NCBI GenBank assembly: GCA_035582835.1 | Contig: JAYKAV010000966.1 | Coordinates: 1,444,775 to 1,508,774 of the forward strand | Direction: 5' to 3' | Source of the DNA: Phoebastria nigripes | Taxonomy: Eukaryota > Chordata > Aves > Procellariiformes > Diomedeidae | Length of the DNA stretch: 64,000 nt | Shown: positions 46,550 through 59,958 of the stretch, one piece after another | How positions within the stretch are numbered: the first letter of the stretch is position 1 | How the letters are laid out: each line of letters starts with the position of its first letter | Translations under genes and position numbers: made by a program | The notes under the pieces: generated by a model | The model's input: the letters and a program-made list of their open reading frames with translations, nothing else | The model's database searches: none | What the model was told of the DNA's origin: nothing

Positions 46550-49500
46550 AACTTTTAAAATAGCATTAAGCGAGGCAGTTCCACCTTTGATATCAATGAA
46601 CTAATCTTACTAAAGCCGATTTTTTTTTTTTTATTTATTTTTGGAGATTTCACTAAGCATCGAGAAAGCTTTCTGACTGTGTATGAACAAGTATGCTTCA
46701 TGCCCTTCATCAGTTTTCGTTGCCATTTTTAGTGAATTGGGGGTACCGTTGTGTCAGTTTTACCTGTATATTTTACATAGCACCAGTCTTTCTTTGCCTT
46801 GGTCCTTTTGAGAGAGAAGGAGATCTTGTTATTACAAACCCTATTTTACCCTTAGTTAACAGCCTAGAATATTGTTTAAAATGAAGTGTATAGATTGAAA
46901 TTTGTATTAACTATCATAAGTATTTGTCATTTTTCTTCTCTGTAATTTTGAGACATTAAAATGTAGATGACAGTATTGGAAATGAATCATGCCTAATGCA
47001 TTTTATTATTACTGCGTGCTCTAAAACACTGAATAAAATCATAATCTGAGAAACCAACATACAGAAAGTCAGAGTCTCTTCTTATTATATGCATTCCTGA
47101 GTAGTCTAAGCATGGATTAACTAGCTCACATTGGCTATAATGTTATTCACTTGTGCGAGTCCTTGTTTGTAATAAGGAAATCATTGTGAATAAATCGATT
47201 GTTACATGAACTTTCCATGGTCAATATCATATTTTAAAACAGCTTTCTGGTGGCAAATGAAGAGAATGGACAACAGACAAGCAAAATTAAGGAGTCAGAT
47301 TCATGCCTGGTTCACAAAAAGAATGTATTATAAATGACGTTAAGCCATGGTCAATTAGTTTCTTGTTTCAGTAATTATTATAGGAATAATCACCTTCATA
47401 AATTTGACAATGTCTATTTTTAGGGAATAAAGTATATGAATTCATTTTTCAGAACATGCCATACAGGTAAAAAAAATAAACTGAGGTAATTTGGATCTAT
47501 TGTGAATCCAATCAGTAAGATAAAAGGACTTACACTAGTACAAATAGGTATTGTGTTCATTTCTGGAAAGCATTTAAACATACTTCTGCTACCTGGCTAT
47601 CACAATATGGTACTATGCTTAGTCTTTTTAAATTGCCAGAATGTGAGTTAGTAGGTCAGTCTTAAAGGGATACTTAATGTAAACATGCTAAATCTCTTTC
47701 TGAGTATGGCTTTCAGTAAGCATTTGGTAATAAAGCAGCTCATTTTCTATGGACATCTCGTCACTGAATTCTGTAGTTTAGTAACTATGGTTATGTAAAA
47801 GTCAACAGTAGTTTAAGTCATGCCCTGCTTTCATGTCACTATTTATACAGTAGATGAGACTTTCTCAGCAAATAAAGACTTTGAGTGAGCTTTAGTTGAA
47901 GAAACAAGCAAAATTCTTATTGACTTCAGTGAGGAGCAGGATTTTGTGTTTGCCTTTTTTCAGAGGCTCCTGTCATTTCACTACCTGAGCCTTTGGATGC
48001 TGAGAGTTTCAGATCACTCTGAGATTGATGTGAGCAAACAGTATTGTGCATCTAGTAGAACCAGTCCCCAGCTACCAAAAACCACGTGGAAACAGCTATC
48101 ACAAAACATTGCTTTGTGCTGCATGTATCTGAAATGAAATCCAGAATTCTCAACACATCATAGGAAGGTGCTATTGGAGACAAAAGGAGAGGCAAACTGA
48201 AGACTGTATTTTGATTTTCACCCCTTTTATTTAGAACATATTAAAGGGGGATGGGAGGTTAAGTGGTCAGCAGCTGTGCAAAATTAGTGGCAAAAGCAAC
48301 CCAGAGAAGCAAAATTAAGGAAAGTGGAAGTGATTGGTCAAATGAGAGAGAGAGGTGATTGCAAGAATAGAGGGAAAATGGAGAGAGGAAATCAGTAGCT
48401 CATATCATGTATTGCAAATAAAAAATGGAGAAATAGTAACTGAAGTGAAAGGACTAAGTCTGTTAGCAGCTGTTGGAGAATATTGTTTTACGATCACTTG
48501 CACCAAAACTAAGTTGTAATTCATTTGGCAATGGAGACACACAACTACTTTGTATTTTGTTAGCAAGCCCATATACTGATACAACCACTGAAAAAATTAA
48601 TCTCAAAAGGAAATTACCTTGCCTTATTCATGATGTATCACATCAGGTCAGCATGTTTTTCCTGAGAATCTCCAGTGCTCTGTACCGCTTCCTCAGCTGG
48701 AACTTCCAGACCTGATGTGGCCAGAGTAAACACTATGGAATGCTCCTACTTTCCAGGAATAACCTTGGTCTTCTGAAGACATACGATCTAGATTGACAGG
48801 TTGGCAGATTCATAAAAAAACAAGCAAACATAAGGCTGCTTTTTAGGTGATGGAAACTGAGCCAAAATCTTATTACTCCTTAAATGGAAGAATTCGGTAA
48901 CAAATTGGAGTAAAAATTAGTTTATGGTTCATGTGAATATCTATTCTTTCTTTAATGATGATTACTTCTTCACTGTAGTCTTAAAAGGTCAGGGTTGAAA
49001 AAGGGCGAGATGGTAAGGTCATCATATCTTCCAGCAGATGAAATATGCATGGCTTGGCTGGCCTTTGCCCTGCAAATATAGAGAAGTTTAAAAAATGTCA
49101 ACATTAAGTATGACAAATACTACTGATTTTTCTTGTTAGACGAACCATCTGCCTTTTTGATGCTAGGATGAATTATGACTACTGCTTGTCAGTAGCAGTG
49201 GTGGTATTTGTTTTTCTTGTCCTGAATGCTCAAAATTTGTCCTCATTGAAGTTTGCATTCCTGGAGCACTAGAGTTTCTGTAGCCTTGTGGCATGGACAT
49301 ACCATCTGGCTTTGCTGGTGGTAAAGGTTACTTGCCTCAGCTCCTTGTTTCGCTGTCAAAGATGATTGCCCTCTTAGATCTGCCCACACACTGCTCATGT
49401 GAGCACTCCCTAACCTTTTCCAAGACAAATGAACTAGGCTAGCTTAAATAGTTTAAAATAAAAGTTCTGCTGGGCTGTCTTCTTTTTTGATGAGTGACTG

Positions 49501-50880
49501 CAACCTTTTGATGAATGTTGTTTGCAGAAAGCAGCTCTCTGTATACCTGTGGAGGGGGACTACCACAGACACACTTTACTCTTCACCCAGAATGTAACTA
49601 GCTTGTTTCCTATTGAAAAGAGTATGTCAGTATAAGTTCTGGCAATGTACTTTATCTCTGCTATAGTGTTTTGGAATCTTTCCCTTAGAAAAAGATGCAC
49701 TGATGCACCTACAGCTCTGCGTGATGTACATTTCCATTTTATAATTACTGAGTCAATCAACTGTGACTTAGGTAAAGTATAAGCTGTCTTCTGAAGTGCA
49801 TGGGTTTTATGCATTCAGAAAACTACAACATGATTTGTAACACTGAATTACTGTAACTTGCTCAAAATCAGTTTGAGAGTAAACAGATTGTTTGCTACCT
49901 CTTATTAGCACAGTGGTCAGTAGTGTCATAACAAAGTAGTCTGGGTGTGTATAATTATGCCACAGTGGTATAATGAGTATAACAAACATAAACAGAGAAT
50001 TTGATCAAATAAGCGCTTTATGGAAATTTTTTCTAAAACAGTTTCCAGATTGCTGTGAGGAATTAAATTGTTCTGCCTTGCTTGGCTTAGAGAAATGCTC
50101 ATACTGCTCATACTTTCTCACTGCTCTCTAATAAAGTATTGAAGTGGAAAAGTGAATTGAACTGTCATAGTTCTTGGAGCACTTCTGCATTTGGGATATG
50201 CCAGGGTGTTTAAACAATCTCTCTAAGTCAAGGACTAGGCTACCACTGGACTTCTCTTACAATTGTAATTTTCTATTTATCTCAGTATTATAACTCTAAT
50301 TTTAACCAAGCTCTGAGTCAATGCTACATTTGCTGTAGACTTGTTGGCTCAGGCATTCTTAATGTTTTATAGCATATTCAAAAATAATGTTAACCATTAC
50401 AGAATTTTATCATTTATGAATGCAATAATTTTAAGGAAGAAATATTTCATTGAAATAATTCAAATGATCTGAAATTCTTTCTCTTCTGTCAAATTCCTTC
50501 CTTCTGTCTGAACATTAAATCCCTATCACACCAATCTCTGGAAATTGAAACTTTTGCCTTTGTCTAGGTTTATGTGAAGTCTTTGAGAAACTTAAAGGGG
50601 AAGAGCTTTACTGAAGAAACTTCACAATGCCTAAAAAGGATGATAACTGTTGTTTAAACCTATAGTTTAAATGCCTATATCAATATTTTTTCCAGCTAAT
50701 GACCTTTGGCTTCACAATATCCTTTCATTCTTAGGAGAATTGGTTTACAAAACTCTCTTTAATCCATTTTCTAAGACAATTTCATTGGACATACTATCAT
50801 ATTACTGCAATGAAAAGTCATCAGCACACCACCTTCCTATATTCTCTCATGCACCTGTGATTGTTATAAAGTGTTTGGTG

Positions 50881-50898
50881 TTTTTTTTTTTTTTTTTT
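50881..50898. repeat. T18 homopolymer
   Basis: Eighteen T in a row, followed by CTTTTC. Not attached to a recognisable SINE or processed pseudogene. Confidence 0.95.
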
Positions 50899-52301
50899 CT
50901 TTTCTAGTACTTGATCACTCAAGAAGAGGAGACTTGCATGTTTAATTGTACTAAGATGATACAGGTATTATTAATCAATAAAAAACATTAGCATAAGTTT
51001 GTCTTTGATGGGTTATTTTGAACACATAAAACCAAGGAAAAGTTTGATCTCATAGATCAGGAGAAGCTCACCAGAAATCAGATTTTTTTCACTGGGTTTT
51101 AAAAGGAGTCCTCCAAAGTAATTGACACAATAGAATGGTGGAGTAGAAGTGAAGTTATGGTTAGTTAGTTGTGCAATGCTTCCAAGTCAGTCAGGAAATG
51201 GCTATAATTATTTTCACATAGTCAACCCCCTCCAACTCCTAGAAAGAGATAAATTTAAAAAAAAATTGCAGCAAGAAATAGAGAATTATTTTTGTAACCC
51301 AAAAGGAATAGAATACCCCTTTTAAATGCTCCAGTCCCAATTTTCTCTAAGTATTGCTTGAGGTAAAGGTATTATTATCATGAATGAAAGTACAAATGCC
51401 AGCTGAATTACCGTTTCATATGTCAGTTGACAACAAACCAGTGTCCACTCAGGAGCTGCTTTTATTAGATTAAAAAGAAATCTTAGCATTATGTATGCAA
51501 AATTTTACGATCTTTTCTTTTGTATTTTTGGTGATTTTTCTTACTTACAGTTCCTGAAGAACTTTTGTACGTAGATGTACCTGAAACCAGAGTATTTTTA
51601 AAATCTGCTTGATTTCTATAAAAACATTTTACAGGTTTTCATACTCAGCAATGTCTATACAAGTATATAAAAAGTAGCCCAGGGGCCCTGACTCTGACAT
51701 TCTGGTCCAGTGGCAGTGTAGGATCTTCCTGGGCCAAGAGCTGCCTCTAAAACATTGTACTTAATAACAGCTGATAGCGCTGTCTTCTCTCAATTTTTCA
51801 ATGATGAGGAGTTCCCTTGTATTTTCAGCCATCCTGTGACAAAGGGTTCCAAAATTTAACTGTGTTCCATATGGAAAAAGATATATCCTTTATTGCATGT
51901 CTCTTAGTCCAAGAAATAATAACATGGCAAAACCACACGTGTATCATACATCTAACGTTCATACATTCAATGCTAAGAGAGCTCTGGGTCAGAATTTAGA
52001 CAGAAGTTTATACAAGCCTTTCTAATATCTTTTCCTGAAGAGAAAAGTATAGTTTGTATTTTTACACTCTACCCAGGAGGATTGGGTTATGTACTATGTA
52101 TGCTGGCTCTTACATATTACCTAAAGGTATGAAATCTCAGTTTGGTGGGTTTCATTGCCTACGTGATTTTGACACGCTCCAGTTGTTGGAATCAGAAAAG
52201 CTGCCAACTGCTGTTCCATTCATACTTTTGCAGACCACTACATCTTTGATTTAACCTCAAGTTTGGATGCTCTGACTGGTAAAACAGTTTTACAATTATT
52301 A

Positions 52302-52317
52302 TTTTTTTTTTTTTTTT
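52302..52317. repeat. T16 homopolymer
   Basis: Sixteen T in a row within an AT-rich context. No retrocopy is recognisable next to it. Confidence 0.95.
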
Positions 52318-55300
52318 ATACAGGTTCCCTCACCATCTTCCTTCATGAGGTCACTGCTTTGAGTGTAACTATGAGCGGAGGTTTGTATAGCTGCACAATA
52401 GAGAAATGCAGATTCTTAGATTCTTCCATTCTCACTGAGCTTCTGTGAAAGGGACTCCACATATCCATATGTACTCCTCATTTTGCTGCTGCCTTTGAAA
52501 TCCCGATAGTGGCTGCAGGAACTGAGGCAGCCCTATGCTTTGGGGAATGCTGCCCTGTGTAGTCCAGGGCCAGTGAGAGGACATGCTGGAGGATATACAC
52601 GAGTGCTCCAAGGCTTGTCAATATGTGGAGTTTCCACTGTGATCCTAGGTTACTAGCGAATAGGTGGAGTGTGCCCATTGTTGTTGTCAGTCCTCTTCCC
52701 TTCGTTGATCCCAACTGATATACAGAAGTGAGCCTATCAGTATTCTGCTAATCACATGGCCACAACGAACAGAGTTTATGTTAGGTGCATAGACATCCTT
52801 CTTTCTGATAGCCACTAAAAGCAGGAGAGGCAAGTAAGCAAACAGAAAGTTGCTCTGTACATTACTGTTCACTGAGAGACCTGTTAAAGAAGTGGGAGTG
52901 CAGTGGGAAATCTGTTTTAGCCAGCTGAGTGGTTTTCACCTCTCAACAATACCTGTTAGAATCACCTGAATTCACTAGCTGAAGATGGTTTTAAGACTCT
53001 TAAGAGAATCAATGAATTAGGAGCAAACTTCGGTCTTGGTAAAATCCTTGTGATTTATTTATTAATTTCTGTTCAAAATGTCACTGAAAATTTAGATGTA
53101 ACTTATTTAGATTTTCTTAAATAACTCTGAACCATGTGCTTGGGTAGTCCCATTTAAGTCAACAGAGCTACTTATATGACAAACTGAAGTGCCTTCCTGT
53201 TTAGAGTGGCATTTTGATGCACTTAGTCAGGAGTCTTTTTATTGGGTATGTTAGCAATCTTCTTTGATAATTTGAAAATATTAGCTTTTACTATTACTAA
53301 ATATTGCTAAATTTAAGATTTTGCTTCTAAAAGGACTAAGGTTAACATATTCCACTTTGACACTTTGCTGAAGCTGTTAGAAACAAACTTGCTAAAAACT
53401 CAACATCTATTTGTTATGCCAGAAACACATCAGCAATTTTTTTGTCTGCTCTAGAGTCTGACTTGAAGGAATCATAACTTTAACACAGAGGTTCAATTTT
53501 TTCACTGAACAATTTTGTTTAATAATCTTTTGTCATTTTTATAATATAGTGTTATATAATTGATGTTTACAGTTTTGTCAAGAAGCTGCAGTATTTTCCT
53601 AATGGATTTATTATGTATTTTAATAACTAGCCAAAAGTAGCTGTAGAGCTCAATTAGTGTGCTATGATGCAATCTTAAGCACTGTAACTTCCTGTAGTAC
53701 CTGCAGTGCCTGTGTTACCCTAAAAGCTGAAAATTTTTAAGTGATCTAACTCTTTTAATACAGATTTTAGTAGCAATTGAAGTCAGGGTGTGATTATATT
53801 TTAAGGTCATGTTTTAAGTAAGGTGATGATTACTGGTCAGATATGATGGTGATAAAAGTTGAATGATTACAGAATTTGTCATCTACAATTAAAATATCTT
53901 TGAAACAGTAGTGACATTGTGGTTGTACATAGCTCAGGACCAAAACAAAGACACCTCTCCAGACCTTGCTTATCTCATGGAATCACAATAGGCTGATATA
54001 TCTAGGTTCCTAAATGACCATTTCCAAATAGAAAGGGAGTTGAAACAGAGATACTTTTAATTTACCTCTAAAAAAAAGAATTAAAAAAAATCAGACACCT
54101 GGCATTTTGAGATCCAGCTCTGGAGTGATATATCTCATCCCTACCTTTAACTTTAAGCAATGTATTTAGTAATTATTTTAAAGTATCTCAAGTAAGAATC
54201 AGTTGATGTAGTTATTCTTCTGTCATGATTCATTTCTTTCACGCCTTGCTGTGAGTGTCACATAGATATTTTTTAAAAAAAGAGCGATTTCCTCTTTTTC
54301 TTTCCCTTCTCTTCATCAGCCTCTTGGAGAAACAGCTTGACTGGTTCTCATCTCTCTTCCTACTTGCCAGTGGATTTGTTCAGCTTACATGTGAAAAAAT
54401 TCTAGCGGAATATTCATTTAAAAAATAAGGGTTTTGGTGATTGTGGTCTCAGACAGGAAACACTTCAAGAATCTTCCTCTGGAGGCCTTCAAGGGGTCTG
54501 CTCTGCCTGCTCCCCCTGACTGCACTGAAAATGTAAGCATTTGCTCTAGAAGTACCACCTCATTGAAATTTAGGTGCAAAACATCTCTCTGCAGTGGATT
54601 TTCAGGAGTTTCCTTCCAGTTATTTCCATGTTCTTTTGCCACTAATGGATTTAATCTATAAATAAATGCAGTGGTTCCTCCGATAGGGACATTTATTAAA
54701 TATGAAGAAGCTGCTAGGACAGCTTGTTTCGATGCTTGATTTGGAATGAGTGCACTGCAATTACTTTCCCGATTAGACTGTCAGCACATGCCTGCAGTCT
54801 TTTAACGAACACCATTTTAATAACTAGAATGGAACCTACAAGCAAGTGCAGAAGAACAAAGAGAAGTTGCTTGCTTTTTTATAAACACAGCTCTTTGAGA
54901 TCCTCTGTCTATATGGGTTCAACAACCCTCTGTCCTTTTTTCTGCTGTAGTCAGGTGTGCTATCATCATCTCTCTGGATGTGAAAGGACACAGGGTTTTG
55001 TTGTTGCTCTACCCCCTCCTTTACACCCTTTGGAAGTGTCAATATAATAACATACCGTAAATAATTAGATGCAGACAGATAAATAACTTTTTCCTCTCTT
55101 GATATGTGAATACAGTAACCAAACTAATCCTCCTTCTGCACACATGCTGGACACAATTACAAGAGTAGCAGAGCAAGAATATTAATTGTTTGAGTATGAA
55201 GGGAGTCAAATGGCTACTTTGCATCAAAATATAGCCTCTATAGGTGTACGTACAGTGATTATAATGTGATAGTAATGTGTGAGGCAGAAATGGGGCTGTA

Positions 55301-55669
55301 TTGTGCATGTAATGACAGTCTGATAGTCTGTTATGTAGAAAGAACCAAATAATTCATGAGCCATATAATCCTGTATGGTAAAGCCTTGCTAGCCCTGCCT
55401 TGGTTTCCATATAGAAAGTTGTTTCTCAGTTTTGGGTCCACAGGGGCTTGGTATATGCAAATTAGCCTGGGCTGAATTTAGGCTTCTCATGTCAAAGAAC
55501 TGCTGTATGCAGACTCTCTTTCAGAATGACATTTGAATTTACTTAAAAATAACTGTAACTGAAAACTAAAATAAACCTTAGTTCTAACAAAGCTCCTTGG
55601 ATCAACCAAGATAAATTACCCCATCCCTGCATGCTAGGTTATGTGATTAAAGGCTCATCTTCATGAACA

Positions 55670-55864
55670 CAAAGAGCCCAGAGGAACAACTACAGGTGGG
55701 GGAACCCCAAGAACCTCATCAGGAGCCCCCAACCTGGCTCCTCCCAGGTCTACCCTGGGAAGGTGATCGCCCCCATAGTCCAGAGGTGACAACCACCAAC
55801 TTAAGTTAATGGGAGAAGCTTTTCCTGGGGAAACTTCATAGACAATGTTATCAGATTTTGCTAA
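55670..55864. other. GC-richer unclassified segment joined to a CR1 end
   Basis: About 195 bp that are clearly more GC-rich than the flanks, with phrases such as CCCCAAGAACCTCATCAGGA and CTCCCAGGTCTACCCTGGGA. It abuts the CR1 fragment at 55865. It may be part of another transposable element, such as an LTR, that the CR1 entered or was joined to, but I cannot name it or define its ends. Confidence 0.35.
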
Positions 55865-56142
55865 ACAGCTCTGCGCCAGGGGAGGTTTAGACTGGACATT
55901 AGGAAGCATTTCTTTACCAAGAGGGTGGTCAAACACTGGAACAGGCTGCCTAGAGAGGTGGTCGATGTCCCAAGCCTGTCAGTATTTAAGCGGCATTTGG
56001 ACAATGCCCTTAATAACATGCTTTAATTTGGTCAGCCCTGAATTGGTCAGGCAGTTGGACTAGATGATTGTTGTAGGTGCCTTCCAACTGAAATAGACTA
56101 TTCTATTCTATTCTATTCTATTCTATTCTATTCTATTCTATA
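55865..56142 (+). mobile_element. CR1 LINE 3' end with TTCTA tail
   Basis: Plus-strand CR1 fragment of about 280 bp. It begins at GCCAGGGGAGGTTTAGACTG, includes the coding end (TTTACCAAGAGGGTGGTCAA, GGAACAGGCTGCCTAGAGAG) and the 3' UTR with TTGGACTAGATGATTGTTGT and CCTTCCAACTGAAATA. It ends in eight or more TTCTA units at 56098-56142 instead of the ATTCTATG tail of the other copies, so it is a different subfamily. The reverse transcriptase domain is absent. Confidence 0.95.
56101..56140. repeat. (TTCTA)8 tail microsatellite
   Basis: Eight perfect pentanucleotide units forming the CR1 tail. Expansion of the short tail repeat by slippage after insertion is likely. Confidence 0.95.
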
Positions 56143-56624
56143 TGAATTGTCAGGAAAAGTTTGCTACACAAGGAGCAATGTAGGGTATCATCCTTTGCTC
56201 TGTAGGCAGTTTTAAGGGGCTAGGATGTACAGGACCATTGTTGAAGGTGTTTTGGGGTTATTATGCAAAGGACTGTGGGCACTGAGTATCTTATGATCCT
56301 ATAAATGACTTCCCCAAAAGCCAATGAGGCTAAGTAAAATCTATCTAGCTAAAGTTTCAAGCAGATGGACTATCATGTTCTCCACTTTCAGTCTTATAAG
56401 GGTTGAATAATATCGCTGAATCCTGTTATGTGTCTGCCAAGAACCATGTCACAGCAGGGCTTGTCAGGTGAGATAATTTATTAATATAGAAAATTGCCTT
56501 TTAAAGTACCACAGACTTCTTTGGGGTGAAAGATGCTATAAATACAAATCAGTATTGTTAATTGCAGCGATTCAAATTTTTCTGTTCCTGTCCACAGATT
56601 CCTTTGGTTGTGCTTTTGTCGGGG

Positions 56625-56707
56625 GTGTGTGTGTGTGTGTGTGTGTGTTTTGGGGCGTGGAGGGAGAAGAGAGAGAAACAGAGAGAGAAGGAGAAAGAGA
56701 GAAGGGA
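56625..56707. repeat. (GT)n followed by a GA-rich tract
   Basis: About 12 GT units at 56625-56648, a short GC-rich spacer, then a purine-only-like AGAGAGAAACAGAGAGAGAA run from 56667 to 56707. Compound microsatellite. Confidence 0.9.
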
Positions 56708-57232
56708 AATGGCTTCCCCTAAGACATCTGAGACTATTTGCTGTATAGAAAATATGTTTGAAGCTGGTGAAAGCTGTATTTGCTAAATAAATGATGTCAT
56801 CCTCTTTTCTACAAGCTTTTCAGCAGGGAAGAATGGCTTTAGTATTTGGTAACTGGTTTTAGAATAATGTTGAGAGGCTGTAATCTTGGAGAAAATACAG
56901 CTACTTTGGATGGACAGACATGTGGAATAAATGGCTTATAGATAATCCCCTGTGAATAGATGTGGCATGTCTGAGGCTGGTTATGGATCTGCTATGTTAA
57001 TTGGTGAGAATGAAGTCGAGTTCTCCAGGAATAAATCAGAGCTGTCAAACTATCTAAAATGATAGTCATTTCCTGGTTGGCACAGATAATAATGCTAATG
57101 GTTGTCAGTGGAATCTTTGTACAAAAGATACTACATTTCCCTACTATTTTATCTCTTAGTAATGTCCTTATTTTTTTTTTCACTGGTTACAATCTTGAAA
57201 GATGCACACTGTTAACCCTCAGCTATTCACAA

Positions 57233-57266
57233 CAGAATCCACTACCAGAATCCACTACCAGAATCC
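57233..57266. repeat. 13-bp tandem repeat, 2.6 copies
   Basis: CAGAATCCACTAC at 57233-57245 and 57246-57258, then a partial CAGAATCC at 57259-57266, all exact. Confidence 0.9.
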
Positions 57267-59924
57267 AGTAAGCTATGAATAAAGCAGTGACTCTTCCTGG
57301 ACTGGTTTCTTTGTCAACAATTTAAGAGCATGTATTCTGAAGTGGATTTAAGCTGAGCCAAGTTTAAGACCAGCACACGCTTCCCAAGCTATTTTCCCAA
57401 GCTATTTCTTCCTTTTTTGGAGATGAGTTTGGAAGACCTCTGGCCTGCAGGGAGCAGTAGGTGTACCTTGTATCTTCGTAAAGTCCTGCAAATGGTGGGA
57501 CATTTGATTTATCTCCATGGCAAGGTGACCACATCTAAAACTGAAGTGGGAAAGGACAGATCATTCCCTTTGACATGGCAAAAAATTATTGTTCAAGCGA
57601 AGCATAAATTCCATAGAAACACATAGAAAAGTGTAAGTGAGCTTACACTTTATTCAGGATTCTTGCAGATGTGAAACTATACATTTTATTTTGTCCATCA
57701 TTATTATCTGTTATTAAAAAATTCAGGCTCTGTTTTCCTTATTTCATGATGTTTTGCTAACATGGCATTTTCTAACATGAATTCTTCACAGTCTTCAAAT
57801 ATATTTCTTTGTTTGATTGTTTGGCACTTATGCACAAGTTGTGAATAGAAATTTGTGTCTATTGACTGCAACCCTGGGTAGACGATCAGAAAAAACTCAA
57901 AAGGATTCGGAAAGAAATTTCTCATGGATTTCAATGGGACCTGCCCTCCTAAAACTTTAGAGACTTTCCCAAATCACTTTTTGCCTCTTATAATGTGTCC
58001 AAGAGCCTGGATTTCTTTCAGTCTTTGCCTGTCAACTACTGTAACTTGACCTATGCTATCTTATGATTACTAGCAGTCAATCAGGCTTGGGCTAATAAAA
58101 CCGGAGTTGGAAAAAATCCAACTTTAGACTTGATTAAGCATTCAGAAATTATTATTTTACTCATTTACTTAATTACCTTGAATTAGATAAAAATTCAGAC
58201 ATTGATATTTCAAATATATCTGAAATGCAACCATATAAAATTTGAAAATGTCTTCAGCAGTCTGAAAATATGTTAACTGATTGGGAAAGAAGGAAAATAG
58301 AGTAAGCGTTTATTTCATTTGTGTAAGGCCTCCATACTAGTGTGGCTTAAATAGAAATAATGTGATTTAGATAACCAGTTGCTCAATGTGAGTGGGAGAT
58401 AACACAGTTATAGATTAAAGGTTTGATTTTGGATGTCTCCATTTTTAGACTCTCTTAATGGCTTAACTTCCAGACAATAAAAACTCAGCAGTTTCTTAAA
58501 CAAGCAGATATAAAGAAACAACACTTGACCAAGGACAGTAATTTGCTAGGCATCTGTGTATGGAAATGTGCCCCAAACATACTTAGGATAGAGGGGTTAT
58601 GATTAAGATGCCACATGCATACCTGTAGGAGCCTATGTGTGACCAAGGTGTTAAAACTCCCATTACAGTCAATGGAGACCAGATCACAGGTGCTTACTGC
58701 CATTTGAACCACCTAAGACATGTTCAGATGTTACATGAGAGACGCTGCACTCTTGTGGAGTGGCTGCTAGAGGCGAGGCAGAATAACTTAGAACATCTAG
58801 ACAGAACTATACTCCTGTGTCTGGGTAACTGAATTTAGCACCTAGTCAGTACGGTGCAAGGGGAGACTACAAATGGCTCAGCTCACCCTCAAATAGATCT
58901 TGGACTGTTACATTACGCTGTGTTTGTATAGCATCTAGTAAAATGGGGTTGTTGTCCACCACTGGGGATACTACATACTAGTAATACTGATAATGTATTA
59001 AGACTGTTTCAAATGTAGTGCTTTGTAGACTAGTGTGTTATGACGATAAATGTGTATTAAAAGACTGTGACTTGCTCTGATACTATTGTAATGGAGGTGG
59101 CACAAATACCTAAGTGAAGCAGATTTGTAAAAATCAGCTTGTGCTTGAACAAAAAGGAGCTACATTAGCTGAATAAATAATTTGCTGAAAATAGTTCCCT
59201 TGGCTCTTATACCAAAATTGATTTACACAAACAATAGAGCATATCGTAGGAAGATGTTGTACTGTTCTGTCACTTACTCAGGAAAGCATCAGAAAAATTT
59301 TTAGAAATTAAATACTTTTCATACAGAATGTCTGACTTCACTCTAGTAACTGCAGTGTGATTTATTTGAAGTTCCATTTAGTAGAACTAAATCTGGCGTA
59401 GGCAGATGAAATAAATATTTTGAGAACCTGTCCAGGCTGTTTGCATCTGACTCTTCTGGGTATGCACCATGAGTCTTTGCTCCTCCGTAATTAAGGGTTT
59501 GTTACTGATGAAGAAAGCCTATATTACTCTCTGAATACTGAGTGTTGTGTGAGTATGGATTCTTTTTTCCATATAAATACTGGAAACAAAACTTTGCTTC
59601 CTCAAAGACTAGTGGGATAGTTCTGCAGCTGGGCTTCAGCAGCATCATGTCCTATTATTCACTCAGCTGCGGATAGAACTCATAGGTAAAATAGCATATG
59701 ATATAATACTGTCTTCAGCTTGTCAAGGACTGATAGAATTGTTTTTGCAGCAGTGTTCTACTGAAAAATTTGAATTCAAGTCATTAGACTTCACTATAGG
59801 AAATGTGTGCTGAACTCATCAAACATTAGAGCTACAGAATTGCTTGGACTGCTATGAAGAGTATGGGCATCTTAAACACTGGGAAAAACTGTAATTTCAC
59901 TGAAGTCTGAATTCAGCCAGGGTA

Positions 59925-59958
59925 GAGCTGAATGAGAATGGGAGCTGAATGAGAATGG
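59925..59958. repeat. 17-bp exact tandem duplication
   Basis: GAGCTGAATGAGAATGG at 59925-59941 is repeated directly at 59942-59958 without mismatch. Confidence 0.9.

Larger units (their letters stand above)
45883..55669. other. Long non-coding stretch, simple repeats only
   Basis: Nearly 10 kb of AT-rich DNA without a recognisable gene or clear repeat end. Simple tracts: (TC)n at 46531-46549, T13 at 46620-46632, T18 at 50881-50898 and T16 at 52302-52317. Frames of up to 107 codons (54724-55047) have no known domain. Short matches to a CCATTGAAGTCAATGG-like motif lie at about 47910-47945 and 53144-53180 and may mark very old repeats. Confidence 0.5.

Noticed and set aside
49000..49060. Possible CR1 end (GGGTTGAAAAAGGG, AAGGTCATCA)
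   Set aside because: A few words resemble the CR1 3' UTR, but there is no tail and the similarity does not extend.
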